From Ectothiorhodospiraceae bacterium (GTDB lineage Bacteria; Pseudomonadota; Gammaproteobacteria; Nitrococcales; Aquisalimonadaceae), in assembly GCA_020831845.1 (NCBI GenBank), contig JAFIFV010000129.1:1-64000 (forward strand): a DNA stretch of 64,000 nucleotides, read 5' to 3'. The position numbers and the translations under genes were made by a program. Within the stretch, counting starts at the first letter, position 1. Each line of letters starts with the position of its first letter. The notes beneath the pieces are model-generated. The model had not been told where the DNA came from, did not search any database, and saw only the letters and a list, made by a program, of their open reading frames with translations. Shown here one piece after another: positions 24,707-34,535 of this stretch.

Positions 24707-25912
24707 ATGAACGACTTCTCTACCCAGGGGCCGCGTCAGGTCGTGGAACAGGGCGAAAGCCGCTACACCCTGCTGGGGACGGCTCATGTCTCCAAGGCCA
24801 GTGCCGACGAGGTGACGCAGTTGGTCCGCTCCGGTGAGTTCGATGCCGTCGCCGTGGAGCTCTGCCCCACCCGCTACCAGACCATCGTCGATCCCGACGC
24901 AATGGCGCGCATGGACCTGTTCCAGGTCGTGCGCAGCGGCAAGGCCGGTATGGTGGCGGCCAGCCTGGCGCTTGGCGCGTTCCAGCAGCGTATCGCCGAA
25001 CAGTCCAACATCGAGCCCGGCGCCGAAATGCGCGCGGCCATCCAGGAGGCGCGCGCCGCGGGTCTTCCCGTACTGCTGGTGGACCGCGAAGTCGGCATCA
25101 CCTTGCGCCGCATCTATCGGAATGTCCCCTGGTGGCAGCGCATGGGCCTGATTTCCGGCCTGATGGCAAGCATGGTGTCCCGGCAGACCGTCAGCGCAGA
25201 GGAAATCGAGAAGCTCAAGGACGGCGACATCCTCGAGGCCACGTTCACCGAATTCGCGGAAAGCTCGGAGAAACTCTATCAACCGCTGATCGCCGAACGC
25301 GACCGCTATATGGCCCTGCGGCTCCGGGAACAGGCGCCGGAAGGCCGTTTCCGTAACGTGCTTGTCGTGATCGGCGCCGGCCACCTCAAGGGCCTCGCGG
25401 GCCACTTGTCGGAAACGGCGAACCAGGATCCGGTGCCGGAGCGTGAGGCACTGGAGAGCGTCCCCCCGGGGAGTCGCTGGGTGGGTTACATCCCCTGGGC
25501 GGTGGTCGGCCTGGTCCTGCTGGGGTTCGTGATCGGCTTCAGCCGGAACCCGGAGTTGGGCTTCCAGCTGATGGGCGAATGGTTCCTGATCAACGGTACG
25601 CTCTCCGCCCTTGGCGCGCTGCTGGCCTGGGGGCATCCGGTGACCATAGTGGCCACCTTCTTCGCCGCCCCCTTCACTTCGCTGAACCCGACCATTGGTG
25701 CCGGCTTCGTGGCCGCCGCCGTGGAGATGACCATGCGCCGCCCCACTGTGGGCCACTTCGCCAGCCTGCGGTCCGACGTGACCTCCCTGCGGGGGTGGTG
25801 GCGCAACCGGGTCTCGCGCACACTGCTGGTCTTCCTGTTCGCCACCATTGGCTCGGCGGTGGGCACCTATGTTGCCGGCTTCCGCATTTTCGAGAGACTC
25901 ATCGGCAGCTAG
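24707..25912 (+). CDS. TraB domain membrane protein (PrgY/GumN-like)
   Basis: A 401-residue protein with an N-terminal TraB domain: YTLLGTAHVSKAS at about 20-32, ELCPTRY, and a closing VLVVIGAGHLKGLAGHL at about 219-235. The C-terminal half has several membrane segments (VGYIPWAVVGLVLLGFVIGF, and ALLAWGHPVTIVATFFAAPF). Relatives include enterococcal PrgY, which blocks pheromone, and predicted metalloprotease-like Tiki proteins; the bacterial role here is unknown. It stands alone on the plus strand. Confidence 0.85.
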   Translation: MNDFSTQGPRQVVEQGESRYTLLGTAHVSKASADEVTQLVRSGEFDAVAVELCPTRYQTIVDPDAMARMDLFQVVRSGKAGMVAASLALGAFQQRIAEQSNIEPGAEMRAAIQEARAAGLPVLLVDREVGITLRRIYRNVPWWQRMGLISGLMASMVSRQTVSAEEIEKLKDGDILEATFTEFAESSEKLYQPLIAERDRYMALRLREQAPEGRFRNVLVVIGAGHLKGLAGHLSETANQDPVPEREALESVPPGSRWVGYIPWAVVGLVLLGFVIGFSRNPELGFQLMGEWFLINGTLSALGALLAWGHPVTIVATFFAAPFTSLNPTIGAGFVAAAVEMTMRRPTVGHFASLRSDVTSLRGWWRNRVSRTLLVFLFATIGSAVGTYVAGFRIFERLIGS

Positions 25913-26071
25913 GAAAGGCTGATTAGTTCTCGCATTCGCGGCAGAGCTTGGCGGAACTTCTCCGACACCGTGTCATCAACCGGGTATCTCTCTGGCGACG
26001 CCGGCGCCATATGGCGCAAGGACGTGAACCGGGCAATATTTCCCACATGCATCCGGTGGTAGCCTTTCAGC

Positions 26072-27160
26072 ATGCGTACTCAGCAGCCAGTGTGCCCTTC
26101 CTTGCCCAATCTGCTTGTGGCCATGGCCACGATCATTGCCGCTGTGCTGCTGGCCGGCTGCGAGCGCTCTGAATCCACCACCGAGAGCAATGCAGCGAAC
26201 GAACCCCGGGGCACGCCCGTAACCGCCGTCGAAGTCATGCCGCGCGATCTCTCCCGCATGCTCAGCGCCTCCGGCACCGTGGCCCCACGGGTACGGATCC
26301 GCCTTGCCAGCCGGGCCGCCGGGACCGTGGATCAGGTGCATGTGGAAGTGGGCGATGCCGTCGAGGCGGGCGACATCCTCGCCGAACTGGACGTATCCGA
26401 GGAACGCGCGGAACTGGAGCGGGCACGCGCCCAGGCGGAGGAAGCCCAGGTGGACTACGACCGCGCCGCCGAGCTGCGTGAACGCGGCGTGGTCAGCCCT
26501 GCCGATTACCAGCGCGCCCTGGCGCGCCTGCGGGTGGCTAACAGTGAACAGCTGCTATGGCAGACCCGGGTGGATTTTGGCCGCGTGGCGGCACCGCGCC
26601 GCTCCGTTGTCACGGCGCGGTATATCGAACCCGGGGAAGCGGTACAGGCCCAGGACACGCTGTTCCAGCTCTCCGCCATGGACACGCTGGTCATCCGGCT
26701 CGGCGTCTCGGAGCTGGATGTGGGTCACCTGCAACCGGGGCAGCCGGTCCCGCTGCAGCTGGACGCGCTGCCGGGCGAGGAGTTCGACGCCCGGATACGA
26801 CGCATCTACCCGTCCGCCGAGCCCGAAAGCCGCCTCGTGATCGTCGAAATCGCGTTGCCGGAGGATGCAGCAGAGCGCAACGTGCGCCCTGGCTACCTCG
26901 GCCGAGTACGCATGGCGATCGATGCGCGCCCGGACACGCTCGCCGTGCCCGCCGCCGCCGTTGGCCAGAATGATGCCAAACGCTACGTCTACGTGATTTC
27001 CGGAAACCGCCTGGAGCATCGGGAAGTGGAGATCGGTGTGACCCGGGGAGACTGGACGGAGATCCTCCAGGGCCTGGCGCGGGACGAGGTCGTACTGGCG
27101 ACCAATCCCATCGACCGCCAGGACGGTGAGGCGGTCCGCATCGTCGGCTGGAGGGGTTAG
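26072..27160 (+). CDS. RND efflux periplasmic adaptor lipoprotein
   Basis: A 362-residue membrane-fusion protein. The signal ends in LLAGC with lipidated Cys30. A lipoyl/barrel-sandwich half (VRIRLASRAAGTVDQVHVEVG), a short coiled coil (AELERARAQAEEAQVDYDRAAE), the second lipoyl half (VTARYIEPGEAVQAQDTLF) and beta-barrel and membrane-proximal domains follow in the usual order. It should link the inner-membrane pump encoded next to an outer-membrane channel; no channel gene is in the window. Its TAG stop lies inside the left arm of the palindromic element. Confidence 0.93.
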   Translation: MRTQQPVCPSLPNLLVAMATIIAAVLLAGCERSESTTESNAANEPRGTPVTAVEVMPRDLSRMLSASGTVAPRVRIRLASRAAGTVDQVHVEVGDAVEAGDILAELDVSEERAELERARAQAEEAQVDYDRAAELRERGVVSPADYQRALARLRVANSEQLLWQTRVDFGRVAAPRRSVVTARYIEPGEAVQAQDTLFQLSAMDTLVIRLGVSELDVGHLQPGQPVPLQLDALPGEEFDARIRRIYPSAEPESRLVIVEIALPEDAAERNVRPGYLGRVRMAIDARPDTLAVPAAAVGQNDAKRYVYVISGNRLEHREVEIGVTRGDWTEILQGLARDEVVLATNPIDRQDGEAVRIVGWRG

Positions 27161-27309
27161 GGCCTGTTCCCACTCTTGCGCTCGCTGCGCCGGAGGCCGT
27201 TGTGGCGCAGGGCAAGGAACGAGTAAGGAGGTGTGCTTGATGTACATGACTGACGAGAGACGCAGCCATGCGCCGCAACGCAGCGAGCGCAAGAGTGGGA
27301 ACAGGCCCT
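27159..27309. repeat. Palindromic element with 31-bp perfect inverted arms inside the RND operon
   Basis: Arms 27159-27189 and 27279-27309 are exact reverse complements (outer part AGGGCCTGTTCCCACTCTTG). The 89-bp centre is not fully self-complementary but carries the word TGGCGCA or its like on both sides. The left arm contains the last two bases of the adaptor stop codon; the right arm contains the start of the mini-ORF stop. It resembles a mobile palindromic unit (MITE or large BIME). No second copy is seen in this window. Confidence 0.8.
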
Positions 27310-27311
27310 GA
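27240..27311 (+). CDS. Possible 23-residue leader ORF in the palindromic element
   Basis: ATG at 27240 has AAGGAGG (27225-27231) 8 nt before it, the strongest ribosome site in the operon. The frame encodes 23 residues rich in Arg and Ser (MYMTDERRS... ending SGNRP) and stops with TGA at 27311, 3 nt before the pump ATG. The pump gene has no good site of its own, so translational coupling is plausible. It may equally be a chance frame within the repeat. Confidence 0.35.
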   Translation: MYMTDERRSHAPQRSERKSGNRP

Positions 27312-27314
27312 TCC

Positions 27315-30300
27315 ATGGCTGGCGGCCTGGAAGAGCAAGCCCACCGCGGCATAACCAGTGCCGCGATACGGCGCCCGGTGGGTACACTGGCGCTGGCTTC
27401 GGTGGTTTTCGTGCTGGGACTGTTCTTCTTCGACCGGTTGCCGGTGGACCTGCTCCCCAACGTCGAATACCCGCAGATCCGGGTCACGGTGAACTATCCC
27501 GGCACTGCGCCCGAAGTCATGGAGCAGCAGGTCACCCGGGTGCTGGAACGCAACCTGGCAGCGGTGGAGAACCTGGTCACCATCGACAGCCGGGCCTCCG
27601 AGGGCCGCACCAACGTCAACCTGCGTTTCGAGTACGGCACCAACCTGGATCTTGCGATCCAGGACACCGCACGCTATCTCGAACTTGCACGCACCCAGCT
27701 CCCGCCGGACATCGAACCACCGAGACTGTACAAGTTCGACCCCGCGCAGGATCCGATCTGGCAGGCCGGCTTCAGTTCCACCACCCGCTCCGAGGCCGAA
27801 GTCCGCGACTGGGTGGAGAACCAGCTCACACCGCAACTGATCGCCATTCATGGCGTCTCGGGCGTGGAAGCCGCCGGCGGCATGGTGCGGGAAGTGGAAG
27901 TCATCGTGGACCAGGACCGGCTGCGATCCTACGGCCTGAGCATGCAGCACGTGAGCAACACACTCGCAGCCGAGAACGTGGACATCGCCGCCGGCTGGAT
28001 GACCTCCAGCAGCTTCGACGTGATGGCCAAGACCGACGGGCTGTTCACCTCGGTGGAAGACATCCGGGGCGTCCTGCTGGATCTCCCGGGCAGCAGCAAT
28101 CAACGCATCCCGCTGACCGAGGTGGCCGACATTCGCGACGGCTTCCGCGAGCCGCGCCTGTTCGCCAGGCTCAATGGCACACCCTCGGCGCAGGTTTCCG
28201 TGTTCAAGATTCCGCAGGCGAACACGGTCGGCGTGGTGGACGACATCAACAGCACCATGCGGCGCCTGGAGCGCTCGGGCTTCATTCCGGAGGACATCCA
28301 GTACCGCACCGTGGCCGATCCGTCCTTTTTCATCCGCGGCTCGATCAACTCGGTGGCCGGGGCCGCCATACTGGGTGGCGTCCTGGCCATGCTGATGGTC
28401 TTTCTGTTCCTGGGCAGCCTGCGCAAGAGCTTCGTCATCGGCCTGTCCATCCCGATCGCTATCATGGCCACCTTTTCCATGATGGGCTTGAGCGGGCTGA
28501 CCCTGAACATCATCAGCCTCGGCGGCCTGGCCCTGGGGGTGGGCCTGCTGCTGGACAATGCCATCGTCATGCTGGAGAACATCTACCGGCATCGCGAACA
28601 ACTGGGCAAGAGCCCGGAGAACGCGGCCCGCGATGCGGCCAAGGAAGTCGCCTCCGCCATCACCGCGGGCACCGCCACGAACCTGGCCGCCGTGCTCCCC
28701 TTCCTGCTGGTCACCGGCATCGCCGCGCTGGTTTTCCGGGATCTGATACTGACCATCTCCTTCGCCATCGTCGCCACCCTGGCCGCCGCGCTGACGCTGG
28801 TGCCCATGCTGGCCGCACTGCTCACGGGCATCCGCTTCCATAGCGGCCTGGACCGCAGCCCGCCGCTGCGCGGCTTCAACCGCCTGATCCTCTGGCTGCG
28901 CAACCGCTACAGGCGCCTGCTGCCCAGGGTGCTGCGACTGCGCTGGCTGGTCATCGGGCTCGCGACACTGGGTTTCGTCGGTGCCTTGCAGGTGTTCGAC
29001 GATCTGGGGAACGAGTTCCTGCCAGTGGTGGACGACGGCAACATCCAGATCAACTTCTGGCTGCCCCCGGGAACGCCGCCTCAGGAAACCGACGAGGTTG
29101 CCCGCAAGATGGAGGCCGTGATCGCCGGAATGCCTGCCGTGGAGACACAGTTCACGCTGGTCGGCGGTCATCTCTCGGGCGGCGTGATCAACGAACGGCC
29201 GGGGACGGTGCGTTCCTCGGTGCAGTTGGTACCGCTGGCGCAACGCGACGGCATCACCGCCGGCCAGTGGGTGGCGGAGGCACAGCAGCGGCTGGAAGCG
29301 CTGGATATCCCCGGGGCACGTTTGCGGGTACGGCCGCCACGCATCGAGGGCCTGCGCTTTACCACCAGCGGTGATGACCTCTCCATCGGCATTGTCGGCG
29401 AGGATCTGCGACAACTGAACACGCTGGCCGGGGAAGTGGTGCAGCGCCTGCAGGGCATCACCGGCCTGCAGGGGGTAGAAATCGGACGCGAGGACCAGAG
29501 CCCCCTGATGCGGGTGACGGTGGACCGAGACCGTGCCGCCGACCTGGGCCTGCGGGTGTCCGACGTAGGCCGCGCCATCCGCGATGCGGTGGACGGCGCC
29601 GTGCCCACGCAGTACATGACTGCCAACCGCGAATACGACATACGGGTCCGTCTGCCCACCGCCGAGGTCAGCAATCCCGACCTGCTGGGAAATCTGATGC
29701 TGTTCCGTGGCAACGGCCAGCCGATCGCGCTGCGGGATGTCGCCCGCTTCGAGCTGGGGGAAGGGCCTGCACACATCGAACGAGAGAATCAGAGCCGGCT
29801 GGTTCGCGTAAATGGCGACATCAATACGGACCTGGCTGACGTGGGCACGGTGATGCAACAGGTGGAAACCCGGCTGGCGGAAATGGAGTTGCCGGACGAG
29901 ATCAGCATGATCTACGGCGGGCAGTGGGAAACCATCCAGGAAACCAACCGGGAACTGGGCATGGTCATATTGCTCGCCGTGTTCCTGGTCTTCGTCGTGC
30001 TGGCCGTGCAGTACGAACGTCTCAGCAACCCGCTGGTGATCATCACAGCAGCGCCATTGTCGCTGCTCGGCGTAGTCGGGGTGCTCTGGGCAACCTCGAC
30101 ACCGGTCTCCGCCCCGGTCCTGATCGGCGTCATCCTGCTGATAGGTATCGTGGTCAACAATGCCATCCTTCTGGTGGAATACATCGAGATCGGCCGCCGT
30201 CGCAGAAAACTGTCGCTGGTGCGCTCGGTGGTGGCAGCAGGCACCGTGCGGTTGCGGCCTATCCTGATGACGACTTCCACCACCGTCCTCGGGATGATGC

Positions 30301-30485
30301 CGCTGGCCATCGGGATGGGCGAAGGCGCGGAGATCATGCGACCGCTGGCCATGTCGGTGGTGGGCGGCCTGGCGGTCTCAATGCTGCTGACCCTGTTCGT
30401 GGTACCCTGCCTGTACCTGGTCGTCAGCCAGGCCGCCGAGCGGGCCAAGGGCTGGCTGACCGGCCGGGAGGCCGCCCCGGCGTAG
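27315..30485 (+). CDS. RND efflux transporter permease
   Basis: A 1056-residue AcrB/MdtB-type inner-membrane pump. The N-terminal helix is followed by the FDRLPVDLLPNVEYPQI phrase, two large periplasmic loops and two sets of membrane helices. The proton-relay region reads GLLLDNAIVMLENIY in helix 4, with one Asp in place of the AcrB Asp pair, as in many related pumps. The second half has LIGVILLIGIVVNNAILLVEY. The substrate cannot be deduced. It is encoded 154 nt after its adaptor, with the palindromic element between them, and 33 nt before modB. Confidence 0.95.
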   Translation: MAGGLEEQAHRGITSAAIRRPVGTLALASVVFVLGLFFFDRLPVDLLPNVEYPQIRVTVNYPGTAPEVMEQQVTRVLERNLAAVENLVTIDSRASEGRTNVNLRFEYGTNLDLAIQDTARYLELARTQLPPDIEPPRLYKFDPAQDPIWQAGFSSTTRSEAEVRDWVENQLTPQLIAIHGVSGVEAAGGMVREVEVIVDQDRLRSYGLSMQHVSNTLAAENVDIAAGWMTSSSFDVMAKTDGLFTSVEDIRGVLLDLPGSSNQRIPLTEVADIRDGFREPRLFARLNGTPSAQVSVFKIPQANTVGVVDDINSTMRRLERSGFIPEDIQYRTVADPSFFIRGSINSVAGAAILGGVLAMLMVFLFLGSLRKSFVIGLSIPIAIMATFSMMGLSGLTLNIISLGGLALGVGLLLDNAIVMLENIYRHREQLGKSPENAARDAAKEVASAITAGTATNLAAVLPFLLVTGIAALVFRDLILTISFAIVATLAAALTLVPMLAALLTGIRFHSGLDRSPPLRGFNRLILWLRNRYRRLLPRVLRLRWLVIGLATLGFVGALQVFDDLGNEFLPVVDDGNIQINFWLPPGTPPQETDEVARKMEAVIAGMPAVETQFTLVGGHLSGGVINERPGTVRSSVQLVPLAQRDGITAGQWVAEAQQRLEALDIPGARLRVRPPRIEGLRFTTSGDDLSIGIVGEDLRQLNTLAGEVVQRLQGITGLQGVEIGREDQSPLMRVTVDRDRAADLGLRVSDVGRAIRDAVDGAVPTQYMTANREYDIRVRLPTAEVSNPDLLGNLMLFRGNGQPIALRDVARFELGEGPAHIERENQSRLVRVNGDINTDLADVGTVMQQVETRLAEMELPDEISMIYGGQWETIQETNRELGMVILLAVFLVFVVLAVQYERLSNPLVIITAAPLSLLGVVGVLWATSTPVSAPVLIGVILLIGIVVNNAILLVEYIEIGRRRRKLSLVRSVVAAGTVRLRPILMTTSTTVLGMMPLAIGMGEGAEIMRPLAMSVVGGLAVSMLLTLFVVPCLYLVVSQAAERAKGWLTGREAAPA

Positions 30486-30518
30486 GGCGGACGCGCCGAT
30501 TTTCACGGGAGTACGGCA

Positions 30519-31190
30519 ATGGACTGGACAGCCTTCCGGCTGTCACTGGAACTGGCTGCCTGGACCACGGCCATTCTGATGCCCCTGGGGCTGCTGGTGG
30601 GCCGCTGGCTCGCCTACCGGCGTTTTCGCGGTCGCGGCCTGGTGGAGGCGGCCATCGCGTTGCCGCTGGTACTGCCACCCACCGTGCTGGGTTACTACCT
30701 GCTGGTAAGTTTCGGCGGCGACATGCCGATCGGCCAGTTCTGGCAACAGCTCACCGGGCGGGGCCTGAACTTCAGTTTCGCCGGCATCGTGATCGCCTCG
30801 ATCATCTTCAACCTGCCTTTCGCCATCCAGCCCGTGCAGCGGGCATTCGAGACCGTCCCACCCCATCTGCGGGAAGCCGCCTGGTGCTCCGGGCTGTCGG
30901 GCTGGCGCACCTTCACGCATATCGAGCTGCCGCTGGTATGGCCCGGGGTGATCTCCGCCTTTGTGCTGACGTTCATCCATACCATCGGGGAATTCGGCGT
31001 GGTGCTGATGGTGGGGGGCTCTATCGAGGGCGAGACGCGGACCATCGCCATCGCCATCTACGACCGCGTTCAGGCTTTCGACGACGAGGCAGCCGGTGCC
31101 ATGTCCCTGCTGCTGCTGGTGGCGTCATTCATCGCCATCGCGCTGGTCTACGGCCTGGCAGGCAAGGGGAGGGGCGTAGGTGTCCGCTGA
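30519..31190 (+). CDS. modB: Molybdate ABC transporter permease ModB
   Basis: A 223-residue membrane protein with about five helices and the binding-protein-dependent permease (EAA) loop EAAWCSGLSGWRTFTHIELP near residues 121-140, which contacts the ATPase. Family phrases such as LPLVLPPTVLGYYLLV and FNLPFAIQPVQRAFE identify ModB. It should import molybdate or tungstate with ModC and a periplasmic ModA, but no modA is found on either side. It overlaps modC by 11 bp. Confidence 0.92.
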   Translation: MDWTAFRLSLELAAWTTAILMPLGLLVGRWLAYRRFRGRGLVEAAIALPLVLPPTVLGYYLLVSFGGDMPIGQFWQQLTGRGLNFSFAGIVIASIIFNLPFAIQPVQRAFETVPPHLREAAWCSGLSGWRTFTHIELPLVWPGVISAFVLTFIHTIGEFGVVLMVGGSIEGETRTIAIAIYDRVQAFDDEAAGAMSLLLLVASFIAIALVYGLAGKGRGVGVR

Positions 31191-32298
31191 CGACCTGAGC
31201 GTGGAGTTGGTAAACCGCCGCGGAATTCCCCTGGATCTCCGGTTCAACGTGAGGGCCGGGGAACTACTGGCGCTGGTGGGGCCATCCGGCAGCGGCAAGA
31301 CCACCACACTGCGCGCCATCGCCGGGCTGCTGCGCCCGACCCATGGCCTGATCCTCTGTCAGGGCGCGCCCTGGCTGGACACCCGCCAGGGTATCGCCCT
31401 GACACCGCAGCAGCGCCGGGTGGGCATGGTGTTCCAGGACTACGCGCTATTCCCCCACCTGACCGCGCTGGACAATCTGCGGCTGGCGATGGATGACGGA
31501 GACACGAACAGCCGGCGCCAGCGGGCGATGGAACTGCTCCGAATGGTGCGTCTGGAAGGCCTGGAAGGACGGTACCCGTCCCAGTTGTCTGGCGGGCAGC
31601 AACAGCGCGTGGCCGTGGCCCGTGCCCTCGCCCGGCGGCCCCGGGTGCTGCTGCTGGATGAACCCTTCTCGGCCGTGGATATGATGACCCGCCAGCGACT
31701 GCAACGGGAACTGGCACTGCTTCGCCAGTCCATCAACATTCCCATCGTGCTGGTAACGCACGACTTGCAGGAAGCACGGGCCCTGGCAGACCGCATCTGC
31801 GTGCTGCACCAGGGAAACAGTCTGCAGACCGATGCGCCGGACACCCTGTTCCGGGAGCCACGATCAGCCCGCGTCGCGCGCCTGCTGGGCCAGCCCAATC
31901 TGTTCCAGGGCTTGATCCGCCACAGTCCTGCCGGCCTTCGGCTGAGCTGGAACGGACGGCTGCTGGAATTGCACCAGCCGCCCGAGTTGGCGGATGGCGC
32001 GCGCGTGGACTGGTACATACCGGAGTCCGACATCATACTCCACCGCCGCGAACGCCCTTCGCAAGGCGAGCGGGAGAACCCGATCAACGGCATAGTGGAA
32101 GAATGCATCACGCTGGGGGTTCAGACTTCAGTCACGCTGCGCTGCGGGGAGAGCGGCGAACGGCTGCGCTTCAACACCTCGACCCATGCCGCCCGCCGCA
32201 ATGGACTGGTACCCGGCATCACCGCAACGGTATCGCTGCTGTCGCAGGGAATTCACCTGATGGCACCCTCGACCGAAATCAGCACCGCAGAGGAGTGA
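31180..32298 (+). CDS. modC: Molybdate ABC transporter ATPase ModC
   Basis: A 372-residue ATPase starting with GTG, preceded by GGGGAGGGG. Walker A GPSGSGKT is at 34-41, Q-loop VFQDYALF at 84-91, signature LSGGQQQR at 136-143 and Walker B VLLLDEPF at 156-163. The C-terminal part (about 290-365) carries a single Mop-like oxyanion-binding domain (starting INGIVEECITLGVQT). Energises ModB. Its end converges with prfC. Confidence 0.92.
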   Translation: MSADDLSVELVNRRGIPLDLRFNVRAGELLALVGPSGSGKTTTLRAIAGLLRPTHGLILCQGAPWLDTRQGIALTPQQRRVGMVFQDYALFPHLTALDNLRLAMDDGDTNSRRQRAMELLRMVRLEGLEGRYPSQLSGGQQQRVAVARALARRPRVLLLDEPFSAVDMMTRQRLQRELALLRQSINIPIVLVTHDLQEARALADRICVLHQGNSLQTDAPDTLFREPRSARVARLLGQPNLFQGLIRHSPAGLRLSWNGRLLELHQPPELADGARVDWYIPESDIILHRRERPSQGERENPINGIVEECITLGVQTSVTLRCGESGERLRFNTSTHAARRNGLVPGITATVSLLSQGIHLMAPSTEISTAEE

Positions 32299-32327
32299 CC
32301 CCGAACGGGCCTGCCGGCAGCGCTTCC

Positions 32328-33911
32328 TTAGTGCTCGCGGGTAGCGTTGAACTGAACGTCCGGCCAGCGCTCCTGGGTCAGGTCCAGGTTGACGCGATTG
32401 GGCGCCAGGTAGGTAAGGTTGCCGCCGACATCCATCGCCAGATTGTCCGCCGCCTTGCGCCGGAAATCCTCCAGCATCCGCGCGTCCGGACATGTCACCC
32501 AGCGCGCGGTTTTCACGTTCACCTGCTCGAACAGCGCATCCACGCCGTACTCCGCCTTCAGGCGGTAGGCCACCACATCAAACTGCAGTGTGCCGACGGC
32601 ACCCACGATCAGATCGTTGTTGTTCAGCGGCTTGAACAGCTGGGATGCGCCTTCCTCGCAGAGCTGCTCGATACCCTTCTGCAGTTGCTTGAGCCGCAGC
32701 GGATCGCGCAACACCACGCGCCGGAAGAGCTCGGGCGCAAAATTCGGAATGCCGGTGAACTTCAGCTCCTCACCCTGAGTGAAGGTATCACCGATCTGAA
32801 TCGTACCGTGGTTGTGCAGCCCGATGATGTCACCGGGATACGCATCCTCCGCGGCCTCCCTGTCCGACGCCATGAAGGTGATGGCATTGGCGATCTTGAC
32901 GTCCTTGCCGATGCGCACCTGGCGCAGCTTCATGCCGCGCTCGAACCGCCCGGAACAGACCCGCATGAACGCTACCCGGTCGCGGTGGTTCGGGTCCATG
33001 TTCGCCTGTATCTTGAACACGAATCCGGTCAGCGGCTCCTCGTCCGGCGACACCGTGCGGGTGGCGGTTTCCCGGGGCTGGGGACCAGGCGCATAGTCGA
33101 TGAAATCGTCCAGCAATTCGCGGATACCGAAATTGTTGATGGCGGAGCCGAAGAATACCGGCGTCAGCTCGCCACGCAAATAGGCGTCCTTGTCGAAACG
33201 ATGACTTGCGCCCTGGATCAGCTCGATCTCCTCCCGCAATTCGGCGGCCATGCCGGCGCCGAATAGTTCGTCCAGGCGGGGATTGTCCAGCCCCTGCACC
33301 ACCTCGCCTTCCTGGATGCGGCCGCCGTGGGTGGGGCTGAACAGGTGGATGGCTTCGTCGTACAGGTGGTAGACGCCCTTGAAACGCTTTCCCATGCCGA
33401 TGGGCCAGGTGATGGGCGCGCACTGGATGCCCAGCACCTCCTCCACCTCATCCAGCACCTCCATCGGGTCACGACCCTCGCGATCCAGCTTGTTGATGAA
33501 GGTCATGATCGGCGTATCGCGCAGCCGGCAGACCTCCATCAGCTTGATGGTGCGTTCCTCGACGCCCTTGGCAGCGTCGATCACCATGAGTGCCGAGTCC
33601 ACGGCAGTCAGCACCCGGTAGGTGTCTTCCGAGAAGTCGGCGTGGCCCGGCGTATCCAGCAGGTTGATGATGCGATCCTTGTAGGGAAACTGCATCACCG
33701 AGGAGGTGACCGAGATACCGCGCTCCTTCTCCATGGCCATCCAGTCCGAGGTGGCATGGGCCGCGGCCTTCTTGCCTTTCACGGCGCCGGCCACCTGGAT
33801 CGCGCCCCCGAACAGCAACAGCTTCTCGGTGACCGTGGTCTTGCCCGCATCCGGATGCGAGATGATCGCAAAGGTGCGTCGCTTGTCGACCTGCTGTTGA
33901 TGACTGCCCAT
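32328..33911 (-). CDS. prfC: Peptide chain release factor 3
   Basis: A 527-residue translational GTPase that recycles RF1/RF2 from the ribosome after peptide release. G1 is HPDAGKTT (19-26), G3 [14 protein letters not shown] and G4 NKLD, all intact; length matches E. coli RF3 (529). The frame is open upstream. The ATG at 33911 was chosen because GGGAAGG precedes it and the sequence starts like known RF3. Confidence 0.96.
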   Translation of the reverse strand: MGSHQQQVDKRRTFAIISHPDAGKTTVTEKLLLFGGAIQVAGAVKGKKAAAHATSDWMAMEKERGISVTSSVMQFPYKDRIINLLDTPGHADFSEDTYRVLTAVDSALMVIDAAKGVEERTIKLMEVCRLRDTPIMTFINKLDREGRDPMEVLDEVEEVLGIQCAPITWPIGMGKRFKGVYHLYDEAIHLFSPTHGGRIQEGEVVQGLDNPRLDELFGAGMAAELREEIELIQGASHRFDKDAYLRGELTPVFFGSAINNFGIRELLDDFIDYAPGPQPRETATRTVSPDEEPLTGFVFKIQANMDPNHRDRVAFMRVCSGRFERGMKLRQVRIGKDVKIANAITFMASDREAAEDAYPGDIIGLHNHGTIQIGDTFTQGEELKFTGIPNFAPELFRRVVLRDPLRLKQLQKGIEQLCEEGASQLFKPLNNNDLIVGAVGTLQFDVVAYRLKAEYGVDALFEQVNVKTARWVTCPDARMLEDFRRKAADNLAMDVGGNLTYLAPNRVNLDLTQERWPDVQFNATREH

Positions 33912-34064
33912 CTGGCTCAACCTTCCCGAGTGCATGCGTTGCGGAGACCGGAGGCGCGGAATTATACAGAGAAAGCTAGCGCCTTCCGAGTAGGGTGGGA
34001 TGTTGCGCATAACGGGTTTGGCCCGCACAGTAGCACCTTGGCTGACGGACTACGAAGGGCTTCC

Positions 34065-34535
34065 ATGACATCTCGTTACCGTTCCCTGCCGGCGCTGGCA
34101 GGGTGGCTGCTGTTGTGCTTTGCAGTGGCTGCCTTCGGCGCACAGTTTTCGCCCGGGGACTGGTACGCGTCGCTGCAGAAGCCGCCCTGGACTCCGCCGA
34201 ACTGGGTGTTCGCACCAGCCTGGACCCTGCTCTACGGTCTGATGGCGGTGGCCGCGTGGCTGGTGTGGCGGCGGCGCAGGCAGCATGGGGCCAGGGCCGC
34301 GCTTGTGGCGTTCCTGGTCCAACTGCTGTTCAATGCCGCCTGGTCGTGGCTATTCTTCGGTATGAACGCCGTCGGGGTGGCAATGTTGGACATCCTGCTG
34401 TTGATCCTGGCCATCACCATGACCATGGGGCTTTTCTTTCACGTCTCCCGCACGGCCGGCTGGCTGATGCTGCCGTACCTGCTATGGGTGCTTTACGCCA
34501 GTTCGCTGAACGCTGCCATCTGGGTGATGAACTAG
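34065..34535 (+). CDS. tspO: TspO/MBR family membrane protein
   Basis: A 156-residue, five-helix membrane protein of the TspO (translocator/benzodiazepine receptor) family. It has the typical loop [20 protein letters not shown] (about 36-55), the WSWLFFG segment and the C-terminal [10 protein letters not shown]. TspO proteins bind porphyrins and affect tetrapyrrole levels and stress responses. ATG follows GAAGGG. Its stop overlaps the GTG start of the next gene by one base, so the three genes tspO-ycgN-DUF938 form one operon. Confidence 0.9.
   Translation: MTSRYRSLPALAGWLLLCFAVAAFGAQFSPGDWYASLQKPPWTPPNWVFAPAWTLLYGLMAVAAWLVWRRRRQHGARAALVAFLVQLLFNAAWSWLFFGMNAVGVAMLDILLLILAITMTMGLFFHVSRTAGWLMLPYLLWVLYASSLNAAIWVMN

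Noticed and set aside
26691-29858. 1055-codon open frame on the minus strand opposite the RND pump
   Set aside because: It is a GC-driven antisense shadow: His/Gln/Arg/Gly-rich, no domain, no ribosome site, and fully opposite a clear RND adaptor and pump.
26072-32298. RND-modBC as a single metal-handling system
   Set aside because: Only closeness on the strand supports it; the pump has no heavy-metal RND signature and ModBC is a standard importer.
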